Positions 41,109 through 49,537 of a stretch of DNA of 64,000 bases are shown here, one piece after another (position 1 is the stretch's first letter; each line of letters opens with the position of its first letter). The DNA comes from a bacterium (GTDB lineage Bacteria; Krumholzibacteriota; Krumholzibacteriia; LZORAL124-64-63). Made by a program: the position numbers and the translations under genes. The notes under the pieces were generated by a model. That model had not been told where the DNA came from, searched no databases, and was given only the letters and a program-made list of their open reading frames with translations. The DNA lies in NCBI GenBank assembly GCA_016712675.1, contig JADJQR010000001.1:434001-498000 (forward strand), given 5' to 3'.

Positions 41109-42332
41109 ATGTACATTCGCCGTACCCTGGATCAGCATTTCCGCGCTGCTGCCGACCATTTCCCGGTCATGCTCGTCACCGGGGCCCGGCAGGTAGGTAA
41201 GACCACGTTCCTGCGGGAGATCGCCGGTGAGGGGCGGACGTATCTCAGCCTCGATGACCCGCGCCTGGTGGAGTTGGCGCGCAGCGACCCGCCCCAGTTC
41301 ATGCAGCGGTATCCCGGACCGGTCATCATCGACGAGATCCAGTACGCTCCCGGCTTGCTGCCCTACATCAAGATGGCCGTGGACGGCGAAGGCCGGCCGG
41401 GACGCTTCTGGCTCACCGGTTCCCAGCAGTTCCATCTCATGCGCGATGTGGCGGAGTCGCTCGCGGGGCGTGTCGGCATCATGCACCTGCTGGGGCTCTC
41501 GCGCCGCGAGCAGGACGGATCTGCCGACGGCCACGGACCGTTCCTGCCGACACCGGATGTCCTGGGCCAGCGTCTCGCGGACGCGGCGGCGCTTCCGCTG
41601 CCGGAACTGTACCGTCGCATCTGGCGCGGCGCGTACCCGGCCCTGACCCGCGACCCCGGCCTGGACCGCGACCTCTACTTCAGTTCGTATGTACAAACTT
41701 TCCTGCAACGGGACATCCGCGACCTGGCCCGCGTCGGCGACGAGACGGCGTTCCTGCGTTTCGTGCGTGCGTGCGCCGCACGCACGGCCCAACTCCTGAA
41801 TGCGGCCGATCTGGCCCGCGACGCGGACGTGGCGCCCAACACCGCCAAGCACTGGCTTTCGGTGCTCGAAGCGTCGGGCATCGTGTACCTGTTGCAGCCC
41901 TACCATACGAACATCACCAAACGGCTGGTCAAGACACCCAAGCTCTACTTCCTGGACACCGGATTATGCTGTTGGCTGACCGGCTGGACCAGCCCGGAGG
42001 CGCTGGAGGCCGGCGCGGTGTCGGGGGCGATGCTCGAAACCTGGATCCTGGTGGAGATCCTCAAGTCGTGGTGGCATCGTGGCAAGTCGGCGCCGTTCTT
42101 CTTCTATCGCGACAGGGACCAGAAGGAGATCGATCTCCTGATCGTCCAGGACGAGGTCATCTATCCCCTCGAATTCAAGAAGTCGGCATCGCCCGGGCGC
42201 GACAGCGTGCGGCACTTCGGCGCCCTGGCGAGGCTCGACCGATCGATCGGACCGGGCGGCGTGATCTGCCTGGCCGAGTCGTCGTTGCCGCTGGCCGATG
42301 GCGTCGTGACGATCCCGGTGGGGGCGGTGTGA
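41109..42332 (+). CDS. DUF4143-domain AAA ATPase (second)
   Basis: A 407-residue relative, but not a close copy, of the ATPase at 39473. Walker A is TGARQVGKTT (about 24-33); Walker B is PVIIDEIQ (about 70-77); the sensor is RFWLTGSQQF. The DUF4143 part has FLQRDIRDLARVGDE, LETWILVEILKSW and the nuclease-like KEIDLLIVQDEVIYPLEFKK (D, then E-x-K). It follows two operator-like motifs. ATG 41109 gives the usual family start (MYIRRTLDQHF). Confidence 0.88.
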   Translation: MYIRRTLDQHFRAAADHFPVMLVTGARQVGKTTFLREIAGEGRTYLSLDDPRLVELARSDPPQFMQRYPGPVIIDEIQYAPGLLPYIKMAVDGEGRPGRFWLTGSQQFHLMRDVAESLAGRVGIMHLLGLSRREQDGSADGHGPFLPTPDVLGQRLADAAALPLPELYRRIWRGAYPALTRDPGLDRDLYFSSYVQTFLQRDIRDLARVGDETAFLRFVRACAARTAQLLNAADLARDADVAPNTAKHWLSVLEASGIVYLLQPYHTNITKRLVKTPKLYFLDTGLCCWLTGWTSPEALEAGAVSGAMLETWILVEILKSWWHRGKSAPFFFYRDRDQKEIDLLIVQDEVIYPLEFKKSASPGRDSVRHFGALARLDRSIGPGGVICLAESSLPLADGVVTIPVGAV

Positions 42333-42355
42333 TTGGGATCGAGGAGGGGAGCGCT

Positions 42356-42390
42356 AGGGGGGCCAATCCTCTTCAGCGGAATTCGACATC
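42356..42390 (+). repeat. Fragment of the dispersed repeat (R4)
   Basis: GGGGCCAATCCTCTTCAGCG then GAATTCGACAT matches only the first 35 or so bases of R1/R2, again shortly after a DUF4143 ATPase stop. The gap continues with a perfect 16-bp palindrome CTTGCGCCGGCGCAAG (42500-42515) that could end transcription between the two converging operons. Confidence 0.55.
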
Positions 42391-42565
42391 GTGAGGCCTG
42401 TCGAGCTGGCGGCTTATGCCGGCAGTATCGCCGGAATTCGTGCGTTGCAGGCCAGACGATGGCAGCGCACCGTGAGTCCGATCGCTGGGGCCAGGCGCGC
42501 TTGCGCCGGCGCAAGTCCCACGGCATCGCAAGCCTCACGGCATCGCGATCATTGCGCCGGCGCAC

Positions 42566-43186
42566 TCAAGGAGCCCAGTCCCTCGCCTCCCTCTCCAGGC
42601 GCATCCTGATTTCCGGCCATCCGGTCTTCGACAACATCTTCGGCATGGGCTCGGTCTCGGCATCGTCGAAGTAGACCAGGCTGCGGAGCAGGTGCATGAC
42701 GTTGAATTCCGTGTTCCGGTAGCGTTGCTGCACCAGGGCCATCAGGTCGGGGAAACTGGCTCCTGCCTCGAGATAGGCGTGAAGGTCGATGAAGTCCTTC
42801 TTGGCTCCCCTCCCGGCCACCGCGATCACTTTCATGGCGGCGATGTCACGGACATCCGCCAGGTGGAGCCCACGGTAAGGAACGGGCTCGTAGAGGAAGG
42901 GCACCTCCGAGCGCAGGAAGGTCAGGCGGATGTCGTCCAGGCGGCAGTGGAGCGTTCCCGGCGCCATGGCCGAAACCTCGAACTTGCCGAGGCCGGCGAG
43001 GGCCTCCCTGAGCGGGGGCACCTCGAAATCCTCGTGGCGGAAGAAGTCCAGGTCGACCGAAACGCGATGACCCAGCTGCAAGGCCAGCGCAGTACCACCC
43101 GCGAGGATCCAGCCATTCAGCAGGTCCGTACTTCCAAGCGATTTGACCACCGCCCAGGCTTCGGCCGGCAGAACCTTGGGATTCAT
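42566..43186 (-). CDS. AbiEii/AbiGii-type nucleotidyltransferase toxin
   Basis: A 206-residue protein. The nucleotidyltransferase signature is complete: LAGGTALALQLGHRVSVDLD (GG motif followed by the S-x-DxD-type VDLDFF). A third acidic strand (RLDDIRLTFL) and the family signature LADVRDIAAMKVIAVAGRGA, then KKDFIDLHAYLE, follow. ATG 43186 overlaps the stop of the XRE gene by four bases, so the pair is co-translated and probably acts as a toxin-antitoxin unit. It reads toward the second DUF4143 ATPase. Confidence 0.87.
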   Translation of the reverse strand: MNPKVLPAEAWAVVKSLGSTDLLNGWILAGGTALALQLGHRVSVDLDFFRHEDFEVPPLREALAGLGKFEVSAMAPGTLHCRLDDIRLTFLRSEVPFLYEPVPYRGLHLADVRDIAAMKVIAVAGRGAKKDFIDLHAYLEAGASFPDLMALVQQRYRNTEFNVMHLLRSLVYFDDAETEPMPKMLSKTGWPEIRMRLEREARDWAP

Positions 43187-43677
43187 GCCCCGACCTTCCC
43201 TTGCTGGAGGACGACTTCCCAAAAACGACGGACCCGTGGGTTCAGGCTGCGGTGGCGCGCGGCTTCAGCGACAGCTTCGTCACCGAAGTACCGCCTGGCC
43301 AGACGGTTTTGCTGAAGGTCACCGTACTCCAGGACGCGGCGCAATACCCACTGTGGGTTGTCCAGAAGATGCTGGCCAACGAGGTCGACGTCCCAGAACA
43401 GCGGGGCGAAGCGAGCGGCCAGATCTCCCGGGTCTGGTGAGGATTCCACGGCTTGGCGGGGCGTCAGGCGGATTTCCAGGTCAGCATCCAGGGCCCGCGC
43501 CAACCGGCGTAAGGTGCGGAATTCGAAGCGATCCCAACCGCTCTCATAGCGATGGATTGCCGATTCGCTTGTGCCCAGAATCTCTGATAATTCCTTTAGA
43601 GACAGATTCTTATGCGTTCGGAGCCGTCTCAGGAACGGGCCGAGGGGGGTGACCGGTGGTTCAAAGTAACTTCTCAT
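43183..43677 (-). CDS. XRE-family antitoxin/regulator
   Basis: A 164-residue protein. The HTH covers about residues 12-65 (LGPFLRRLRTHKNLSLKELS, GTSESAIHRYESG). The rest (DLAARFAPLFWDVDLVGQHL, and RVLEYGDLQQNRLARRYFGD) is a helical domain with an ending typical of antitoxins paired with AbiEii toxins. ATG 43677 lies inside a perfect 24-bp palindrome and close to the predicted transcription start, so translation is likely leaderless and self-repressed. A start 57 bases upstream is possible but lacks a ribosome site. Confidence 0.82.
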   Translation of the reverse strand: MRSYFEPPVTPLGPFLRRLRTHKNLSLKELSEILGTSESAIHRYESGWDRFEFRTLRRLARALDADLEIRLTPRQAVESSPDPGDLAARFAPLFWDVDLVGQHLLDNPQWVLRRVLEYGDLQQNRLARRYFGDEAVAEAARHRSLNPRVRRFWEVVLQQGKVGA

Positions 43678-43690
43678 ATATGAGAAGTTA
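43667..43690. promoter_or_regulatory. Perfect 24-bp palindrome over the XRE start codon
   Basis: Left arm TAACTTCTCATA, right arm TATGAGAAGTTA, with no mismatch. It covers the ATG at 43677-43675 and the -10 box of the leftward promoter. It is the obvious autorepressor site for the XRE protein. Confidence 0.75.
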
Positions 43691-43713
43691 AGCAATGTCT
43701 TCAGCAATGTCAA
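43685..43713 (-). promoter_or_regulatory. Promoter of the XRE-AbiEii operon
   Basis: On the minus strand TTGACA (43713-43708), a 17-base spacer, and TAACTT (43690-43685). The expected start site is near 43678, next to the ATG, and no ribosome site exists, so the mRNA is probably leaderless. Bases 43714-43885 hold nothing else I can name. Confidence 0.5.
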
Positions 43714-43885
43714 GTTGGTTGATGTCGCTCCCAATAATCACATCCGGCAATAGATCGCACCGTTCGGTGTGGCCAACCGCCGTTTCGCGACGGTCACCGA
43801 CGGCGGGCCAGATTATCGGAATGCGGCAGGCGCAGGCAGACCTCGCCGTCGTCCTCAGTTGCAGTGGAAGCGAAAGCTGAGTGGG

Positions 43886-44749
43886 TCAGGCCGCTTGGCG
43901 CCAGTAGCGATGATGCAGTCCGCCAAAAACGGGCTCACTGATCACATCGCCCGGACCTCGAGACTGAGTCGCCCGCGGCTCCGGCGCATCCTTGCCCAAC
44001 CCGAGGTGCGTTCGCGATTCGTGGTAGTAGGCGATGTACTCCTGCAGCACCCGCCGCAGGTGCCGTTCACCGCACACGATCACGTAACGAGGCGCGGTGT
44101 CGAACGGGAAAGCCTGGATCAGTTGCAGGCTTGTCCATTCGGCGGTCGGTGAATCGGTGACGTTGAAGTGCACGATCCGCCTTCGATCCAGCGACAGGAC
44201 CACGAAGACGTAGAGAACCCTGAAGGTCGCCGTCGGCACGGTGAGAAAGTCGATGGCGACGATCTCGGCCCCGTGGTTGCGGAGAAAGGTGTGCCAGGAC
44301 TGCGAAGGCGGGCCGGGACGCTTTGCCATGTACTTGCTGACGGTTGCCTCGCCAACATCGTATCCAAGCTTGAGCAGCTCGCCGTGAATGTGCGGCGCAC
44401 CCCAGAGCGGGTTCTCGACCGATAGCCGGTGGATCAGGTCGCGAACCTCGGCCTCGACGATTGGGCGCCCCGGCCGCCGCTTCCGGCTCTTCCTTCGCCA
44501 GTAGAGCCGCCAGCCCAGTCGGTGCCAGCCGATGACGGTCTCGGGCTGGACGACGGTCAGGTGTCGCTTCCAATCGCCCAAGGACCTCGAAATCCAAACC
44601 CAAAGCGCGCGGTCAGCGGTCTTGAGCCGTGGCCGTCGGGCAGTGCGTTGCAGAACTGCGAGTTGGTGGCGCAGGGCGAGGTTTTCAAGGGCGATTTGCT
44701 GCCGTGAGCGGAACGCGGCGGCGATTGCAAGAAGAAGGATTTTGAACAT
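43886..44749 (-). pseudogene. rve transposase with internal deletion of catalytic region
   Basis: A 287-codon frame from MFKILLLAIAAAFRSRQQ that is related to, but distinct from, the copies at 32-39 kb. It keeps WGAPHIHGELLKLGYDVGEA and AIDFLTVPTATFRVLYVF (first Asp). After FPFDTAPRY it jumps to VIVCGERHLRRVLQEYIAYY, losing about 60 residues with the second Asp and the Glu. The deletion is in frame. It abuts a truncated SUMF1-domain gene at 44756, which it probably disrupted. Confidence 0.8.
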
Positions 44750-44755
44750 CGGGGT

Positions 44756-45112
44756 ATGCTGTGCTCGTGTCACGGTAACCGCAACGGGGGCATGGCCGAC
44801 GGATTTTCTGGGAGCGACAGCCCAGCCGGGCCGTACGTCGCCTGGACGGTGCCAGTGGGTAGCTACCCTACGAATGCTTTCGGCCTGTACGACATGCACG
44901 GCAATCTCTGGGAATGGTGCAACGACTGGTATGGCACGTATGGTGGAACGGTGACGGACCCTGTGGGCGCGGGGGCGGGTAGCTACCGGGTGATGCGCGG
45001 TGGCTACTGGAACGGCTTCGCGCGGAGCTGCCGCTCAGCCAACCGGTTCTACGCCCACCCGTCCTACTTCACCTACGACGTCGGGTTTCGTCCCGTGAGG
45101 TCGGCCCCATGA
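44756..45112 (+). pseudogene. Formylglycine-generating-enzyme-type (SUMF1) domain, C-terminal fragment
   Basis: The frame contains the hallmark C-terminal motifs of SUMF1/FGE-sulfatase domains: VGSYPTNAFGLYDMHGNLWE, WCNDWYGTYGG, YRVMRGGYWNGFARSCRSAN and YDVGFRPVRS. The N-terminal two thirds are missing, cut at the transposase remnant on the left. In a functional protein this fold often binds glycans, DNA or partner proteins, and only some members are true FGEs. With IS debris on both sides, it is a dead fragment. Confidence 0.78.
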
Positions 45113-45140
45113 TGGCGCGTAGCGCAGTGCCAGCGCTTGT

Positions 45141-45230
45141 CGCGCAGGGAGGCGATGAGGAGGTTGAGCATGGGGAAATATCGGCCGTGTCTGGCGTGCC
45201 ATGAGCCATAACACATTGTGGAACTAGACG
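45141..45230 (-). mobile_element. End fragment of the rve-transposase IS (copy D)
   Basis: Bases from TCGCGCAGGGAGGCGATGAG through ATATCGGCCG to GACGCTTATGGCT match the transposase-start end of copy A (about 33610-33710), including the first codons MLNLLIASLRD on the minus strand. The rest of the element is absent. Confidence 0.65.
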
Positions 45231-45253
45231 CTTATGGCTCGGTGCGACGGCGC

Positions 45254-45382
45254 CATCGTCGCCGCGGGACCATCGAGAACCTCTGCCGGCACTGTCGCAT
45301 CGCGCGCCTTGACGTGTTCGGTTCGGCACTGCGCGGGGACTTTGGGCCCGGCGAGAGCGATCTCGACCTGTTAATTTCTAAC
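45254..45382 (+). pseudogene. MntA-like nucleotidyltransferase, N-terminal fragment
   Basis: The frame reads GTIENLCRHCRIARLDVFGS, then ALRGDFGPGESDLDLL, nearly the same as the complete MntA at 33848, and stops being similar right after the Asp pair. It sits behind the same IS end as the complete gene, showing that IS end plus mntA was duplicated or exchanged as a block. It cannot be functional. Confidence 0.75.
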
Positions 45383-45455
45383 TGGAATCGATTGATGGGT
45401 GCAATAGCCCACTGGAGGTGATAGTTGGTATGATGGGTCACGCAAGGAGGAACTC

Positions 45456-45794
45456 GTGAGCGGCCAGAAGCTCCAGGTTGATGAAGCTGTGCTGAATGAA
45501 GTGACCAGGCGGATTCGCGATGCCGCCAGTCCGGATCGCATCATTCTGTTCGGTTCCGCCGCGACCGGGGACATGAACCGCGACAGCGATCTGGATCTGC
45601 TGGTCCTGATGGATTCCCCTCGGAACACCCGGCAAGAGAGCGTTCGGATCAGGAGTCAACTCCGGGGCTTGGGGTGGCCGATCGATATCCTGGTCATGGA
45701 CACGGCCAGGTTCGATGAAACCAAGAACATCATCGGCAGTGTCGCGTATCCGGCCAACCGATACGGGAGGGTGCTTTACGCCCTCTCGTCATGA
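45456..45794 (+). CDS. MNT-type nucleotidyltransferase (second, complete)
   Basis: A 112-residue nucleotidyltransferase. The active site is LFGSAATGDMNRDSDLDLLV (GS motif and Asp pair, about residues 29-48), and the third Asp is in WPIDILVMD. It differs clearly from the MntA at 33848. GTG 45456 has AAGGAGG at 45444-45450. The HEPN partner follows with its start inside or next to this gene's end, but that gene is frameshifted, leaving a putative antitoxin without an intact toxin. Confidence 0.85.
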   Translation: MSGQKLQVDEAVLNEVTRRIRDAASPDRIILFGSAATGDMNRDSDLDLLVLMDSPRNTRQESVRIRSQLRGLGWPIDILVMDTARFDETKNIIGSVAYPANRYGRVLYALSS

Positions 45795-45807
45795 GCTTGT
45801 CCGGGAG

Positions 45808-46181
45808 TTGACGAACCAGTGGCTGGACAAGGCCGAGGACGACCTGAACGCGGCCCAGACTTTGTTCGATCACGGGGGCGACTTGTGGTCCATTGTGGCC
45901 TTCCACTGCCAGCAGTCGGTGGAGAAATTTCTCAAGGCCATGCTTACTTCCTTGCAGGTCGAGTTCAGTAAAACCACGACATTGCCATACTGCTGGACTC
46001 CCTGGGGGGACTTGATGGCGAGTTCGCTCAGGAGCTTCCCCCAGCCGAGACATTGACCGTATACGGTGTTCAGGTCCGATATCCCGGGGATGGTCCTGAG
46101 GTGGACCGGGAGGAAGCCGAACAGGCGTTGAACCTGGCCAAGGATGTCGCCACGGGGATTTCGGCAAAACTGGGCCGGTAG
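45808..46181 (+). pseudogene. HEPN-domain protein, frameshifted
   Basis: The frame begins QWLDKAEDDLNAAQTLFDHG and CQQSVEKFLKAMLTSLQVEF, a HEPN domain of the nucleotide-binding type. After EFSKT one base is missing near 45974. The neighbouring frame then continues DIAILLDSLGGLDGEFAQEL and ends EAEQALNLAKDVATGISAKL, the expected end of the family. The true start is unclear (TTG 45808 is the best in-frame choice). It pairs with the nucleotidyltransferase upstream. Confidence 0.75.
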
Positions 46182-46295
46182 GATTCCAGGGAATTGGTTC
46201 GAAGAGCGCCATGCCTGGGGAATCACCGATAGCCATGTGCGACCTCAGTGAGCAGGTGATTCATTGCGGGCCACGGCCAAGGGGGGGCGGGAGCA

Positions 46296-48842
46296 ATGGC
46301 AAGACATCGGTCCATGTGCGCGTCCACGGTACGTCATGCAGGGCCTCTCGGCAGCGCTCCTCTGGCGTCGCCCAGCGGTCTCCCGCTGCCGGCCGTGGCC
46401 GCGTTGGTGATGATGGCGGCGTTTCTTTGGCTGCCTGGGGTGTCGCGGGCGCAGTGCATAGACTATGCAGGTTACGCGCACTGCGTGGGCAGCGTGTCAG
46501 CGGGGTGCGCAGCCGAGCATGTGGCGGTCTCGGGTTCCTACGCCTTCGTGCCGGCCGAATTCCAGTGCGAATATGATTATGCGCTGCAAGTCATTGACAT
46601 CTCGAATCCCGCAAGCCCGCAGGTCGTCGGCAGCGCCGGCACGTCGGGTTATCCGTTGTGCGTGGGGGTCTCGGGGTCCTATGCCTGCGTCCCGTGCGTC
46701 GGCGGGAACGGTACCACTCGCCTGGACGTGATCGACATCTCGAATCCCGCCAGTCCGCGGGTCGCCGGGCGCGTGGACATGCCCGGCCTCGGCCGCGACG
46801 TGGCGATCTCCGGATCCTATGCCTGCATCGCAGCCGATTCAAACGGAGTCACGATCGTCGACATCTCGAATCCCGCGAACCCGCAGGTCGTCGGCAGTGT
46901 GGACACGCCTGGCCTTGCCTTTGCCGTGGCGGTCGCCAATGGCTATGCGTACGTCTCGGACGGCGACACCGGCCTGCAGGTGGTCGACATCGCGAACCCC
47001 GCGAGCCCACAAGTCATCGGCAGCGTCGCAACGTCGGGCCATGCCGGTGACGTGGCGGTCTCGGGGACCTATGCGTACGTCGCGACCGGCGGGTGGGGCA
47101 CCACTCGCTGCATGGACGTGATTGACATCTCCAATCCCGCAAGTCCGCACGTCGTCGGCGGTGTGGAAGCGCCGGTCTATGCGCGCAGCGTGGTGGTCTC
47201 GGGAGATCATGCTTACGTCGCGGATCTGGACAACGGCCTCCTGGTGATCGACATCACGAATCCCGAGAGTCCGCGAATCGTCGGCAGCATCGGCATGCCG
47301 GGTTCGGTTGCGGACGTGGCGGTCTCCGGGGACTATGCCTGCGTCACGGGCCCATCAATCGGCCTGCAGGTGGTCGACATCACGAACCCTGCGAGTTCGC
47401 CGATCATCGGCAGTGTCGCCACGCCGGAATGGGCCCTTGGGGTGGCGATCTCTGGCGCCCACGCCTATGTCGTGGACGGTGCAGCCGGCCTCCAGGTGGT
47501 GGACATCGCGAATCCCCTGCACCCGCAGGTCGTCGGCAGCGTGGTCACGCCGGACGGGGTCAGAGAGGTGGCGATCTCGGGCGCCCAAGCGTATGTCGCG
47601 TGCAGTGAAGCCGGCCTGCTGGTGGTCGACATCACGAATCCATCGAGCCCGCAGGTGGTCGGCAGCGTGGACACGCCGGGCCTTGCTCTCGCCCTGGCTG
47701 TCTCGGGGCATCATGCGTATGTGGCCGACCATACGGGGGGACTGAGGGTGATCGACATCACGAATCCTGCGCATCCGCAGAGCGTCGTCGTCGTCGGAAT
47801 GAAAGACCCTGTCTATGAAGTGGCGGTCTCCGGTTCATATGCCTACGTCGCGGCCGGGTGGTACTTTCACGTGGTCGACATCACGGATCCCGAGCACCCG
47901 CGGATCGTTGGCAGCGAGATTGTACCCTTCGGCGCCGGTAGTGTCGTGATCGCCGGAACCTGGGCCTATTCCACGTCCTGGGAAGGAGTCAGGGTGATCG
48001 ACGTCTCGAATCCCGCGCAGCCGCAGCAGGTGGACGGCATCTCCATGTACTATGGTCAGGTGCGGGGGGTGTCGGTTGCGGGTTCCCACCTCTATGTCAC
48101 GGTCGGGAGAACCGGCATCCAGGTCTTCGATATCACGAATCCCGCGAGTCCACGGTTCGTCGGCAGCGTCAACACGCCGGGTGAAGCGGTGGGCGTGGAG
48201 GTCTCGGGTGGCTATGCCTATGTCGCGGATTCCTTCTCCGGCCTCCAGATACTGCCGGCCCAGTGCGAAGAGCCCCTGGCCGTTTATCTCTCGCGGTTCC
48301 ATGCCGTGCGACGAAGCGGGAGTGCCGCTGTGCACTGGGAACTCGCGTACCCGCGCGACGACTCCGGATTCAGTGTGTGGCGCGAGGCGCCGGGTTCCGA
48401 GCGCATCCGCGTAAGCCAGACCCTGCTCGGCGGCCGCCAGGAATACGACTTCGTGGACCCGATGCCGCCCGCCACTGCCGTGGATTACTGGCTGCAGGAG
48501 ATCGCGGCCGACGGCCGGGAGAACTGGTACGGCCCAGCTTACCTGGAAGCTGCTCCCATTCCGACGGCACTGCGCCTCGGGCAGAATCAACCCAACCCGT
48601 TCAACCCGCGGACGACGTTCAGCTTCAGCGTGCCGAAGTCGGGCCGGGTGCTGCTGGGCATCTACGATGTCCGAGGCGCGCAGATCGCGACGATCTTCGA
48701 CGCCGACATGCCCGCGGGCGAGCAGACGGCGGAGTGGGGTGGTCTGAATGATCAGGGCGTGGCCGTGCCTTCCGGCGTGTATTTCGCTCGGTTGGAGACG
48801 GTGGCAGGCGTGCGGACGGTGAAGGTCATGCTGGCGAGATAG
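46296..48842 (+). CDS. Secreted LVIVD-repeat protein with FlgD/Ig-like C-terminal domain
   Basis: An 848-residue exported protein. A long signal region (about 1-52) precedes roughly fourteen repeats of 40-45 residues built on V-x-VSGSYAYVA...LQVVDISNPASPQVVGS, the LVIVD repeat, which forms a beta-propeller-like fold. A fibronectin-like part (about 660-755) and a FlgD-type Ig domain with NQPNPFNPRTTFSF (about 760-848) end it; the latter is a secretion/anchoring-type tail common in FCB bacteria. A GGGGGGCGGGAG site precedes ATG 46296. Function is unknown; cell-surface adhesion or binding is a guess. Confidence 0.88.
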   Translation: MARHRSMCASTVRHAGPLGSAPLASPSGLPLPAVAALVMMAAFLWLPGVSRAQCIDYAGYAHCVGSVSAGCAAEHVAVSGSYAFVPAEFQCEYDYALQVIDISNPASPQVVGSAGTSGYPLCVGVSGSYACVPCVGGNGTTRLDVIDISNPASPRVAGRVDMPGLGRDVAISGSYACIAADSNGVTIVDISNPANPQVVGSVDTPGLAFAVAVANGYAYVSDGDTGLQVVDIANPASPQVIGSVATSGHAGDVAVSGTYAYVATGGWGTTRCMDVIDISNPASPHVVGGVEAPVYARSVVVSGDHAYVADLDNGLLVIDITNPESPRIVGSIGMPGSVADVAVSGDYACVTGPSIGLQVVDITNPASSPIIGSVATPEWALGVAISGAHAYVVDGAAGLQVVDIANPLHPQVVGSVVTPDGVREVAISGAQAYVACSEAGLLVVDITNPSSPQVVGSVDTPGLALALAVSGHHAYVADHTGGLRVIDITNPAHPQSVVVVGMKDPVYEVAVSGSYAYVAAGWYFHVVDITDPEHPRIVGSEIVPFGAGSVVIAGTWAYSTSWEGVRVIDVSNPAQPQQVDGISMYYGQVRGVSVAGSHLYVTVGRTGIQVFDITNPASPRFVGSVNTPGEAVGVEVSGGYAYVADSFSGLQILPAQCEEPLAVYLSRFHAVRRSGSAAVHWELAYPRDDSGFSVWREAPGSERIRVSQTLLGGRQEYDFVDPMPPATAVDYWLQEIAADGRENWYGPAYLEAAPIPTALRLGQNQPNPFNPRTTFSFSVPKSGRVLLGIYDVRGAQIATIFDADMPAGEQTAEWGGLNDQGVAVPSGVYFARLETVAGVRTVKVMLAR

Positions 48843-48917
48843 GTGGCGAATGGCAGCCCGGGGGCGGGTGGGGTGTTTGCTCACGCATCTGGCCCCGGAC
48901 TTTCTATTGTGTTTACG

Positions 48918-48955
48918 TGGCGCGCCCCACTCGGGGAGCCCATCATCTTCCGCCT
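48918..48955 (+). repeat. Fragment of the dispersed repeat (R5)
   Basis: GGCGCGCCCCACTCGGGGAG followed by CCCATCATCTTCCGCC repeats the start of R1 together with the 12 bases before it. The surrounding gap (48843-49100) has no gene. An AT-richer stretch around 48995-49020 may contain the promoter of the next genes. Confidence 0.45.
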
Positions 48956-49100
48956 GGAGATCGCGCGGCGATAGGTCATCGCGACCAACTCGCTCTCATA
49001 TAGATATTTGTATTGATATCAGGTGTGATCCCCCGGCTCCCGATGACTCATAATCAATATCGAAAACTCCCAGCGCTTCGGGCCCGACCGGAGGTACCCC

Positions 49101-49526
49101 ATGTTCCGCGCCCAACTCGCATTTGCCGCCGCCCTTCTGTTCCTGGCCGCCACCGCCGTCATCCCGACCCCGGCTGCGGCCGATGAGCCTGTCGCCGCGG
49201 CGTCCGCCCCGGTGCCTCCGACCCCCCTGATGGCCGCCATCGACGCCGTCCTGCAGGCGGAGCACGCACAGGTGGCCGAGCTGGCGGCCCAACTGGCTAC
49301 CGCGCCCGACGACGCCACCGCGCTGGCCCTGCACCGCGCCATCGAGCTGGCGAAGGGCGACGCGCAGGTGCGCGTGCTCGGCGTCCAGGCCGAGTTCGCA
49401 CGCCGCGAGGGCCGTCTCGAGGACGCCCAGCGGATCGAGGAAGCCATCGCCGCTATGGGCCGCGTCGACGTGCCCGCCGCCGTCGAGGCGCGGCCGGCTC
49501 CCGACCACACCGCCAACGGACGCTGA
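49101..49526 (+). CDS. Small exported helical protein
   Basis: A 141-residue protein with a clear signal peptide (LAFAAALLFLAATAVIPTPA, cleavage near residue 27). The mature chain is alanine-rich and helical (LMAAIDAVLQAEHAQVAELA, then LALHRAIELAKGDAQVRVLG). No family is recognised. GGAGG precedes ATG 49101. It lies 12 bases before the large metalloprotease gene and may share its transcript. Confidence 0.68.
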   Translation: MFRAQLAFAAALLFLAATAVIPTPAAADEPVAAASAPVPPTPLMAAIDAVLQAEHAQVAELAAQLATAPDDATALALHRAIELAKGDAQVRVLGVQAEFARREGRLEDAQRIEEAIAAMGRVDVPAAVEARPAPDHTANGR

Positions 49527-49537
49527 GGGGGAGCACC

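Noticed and set aside
42390-42565. A coding frame (RPVELAAYAGSIAGIRALQA)
   Set aside because: It is short, has no start or ribosome site and no family match; it more likely belongs to the non-coding debris after the second DUF4143 gene.
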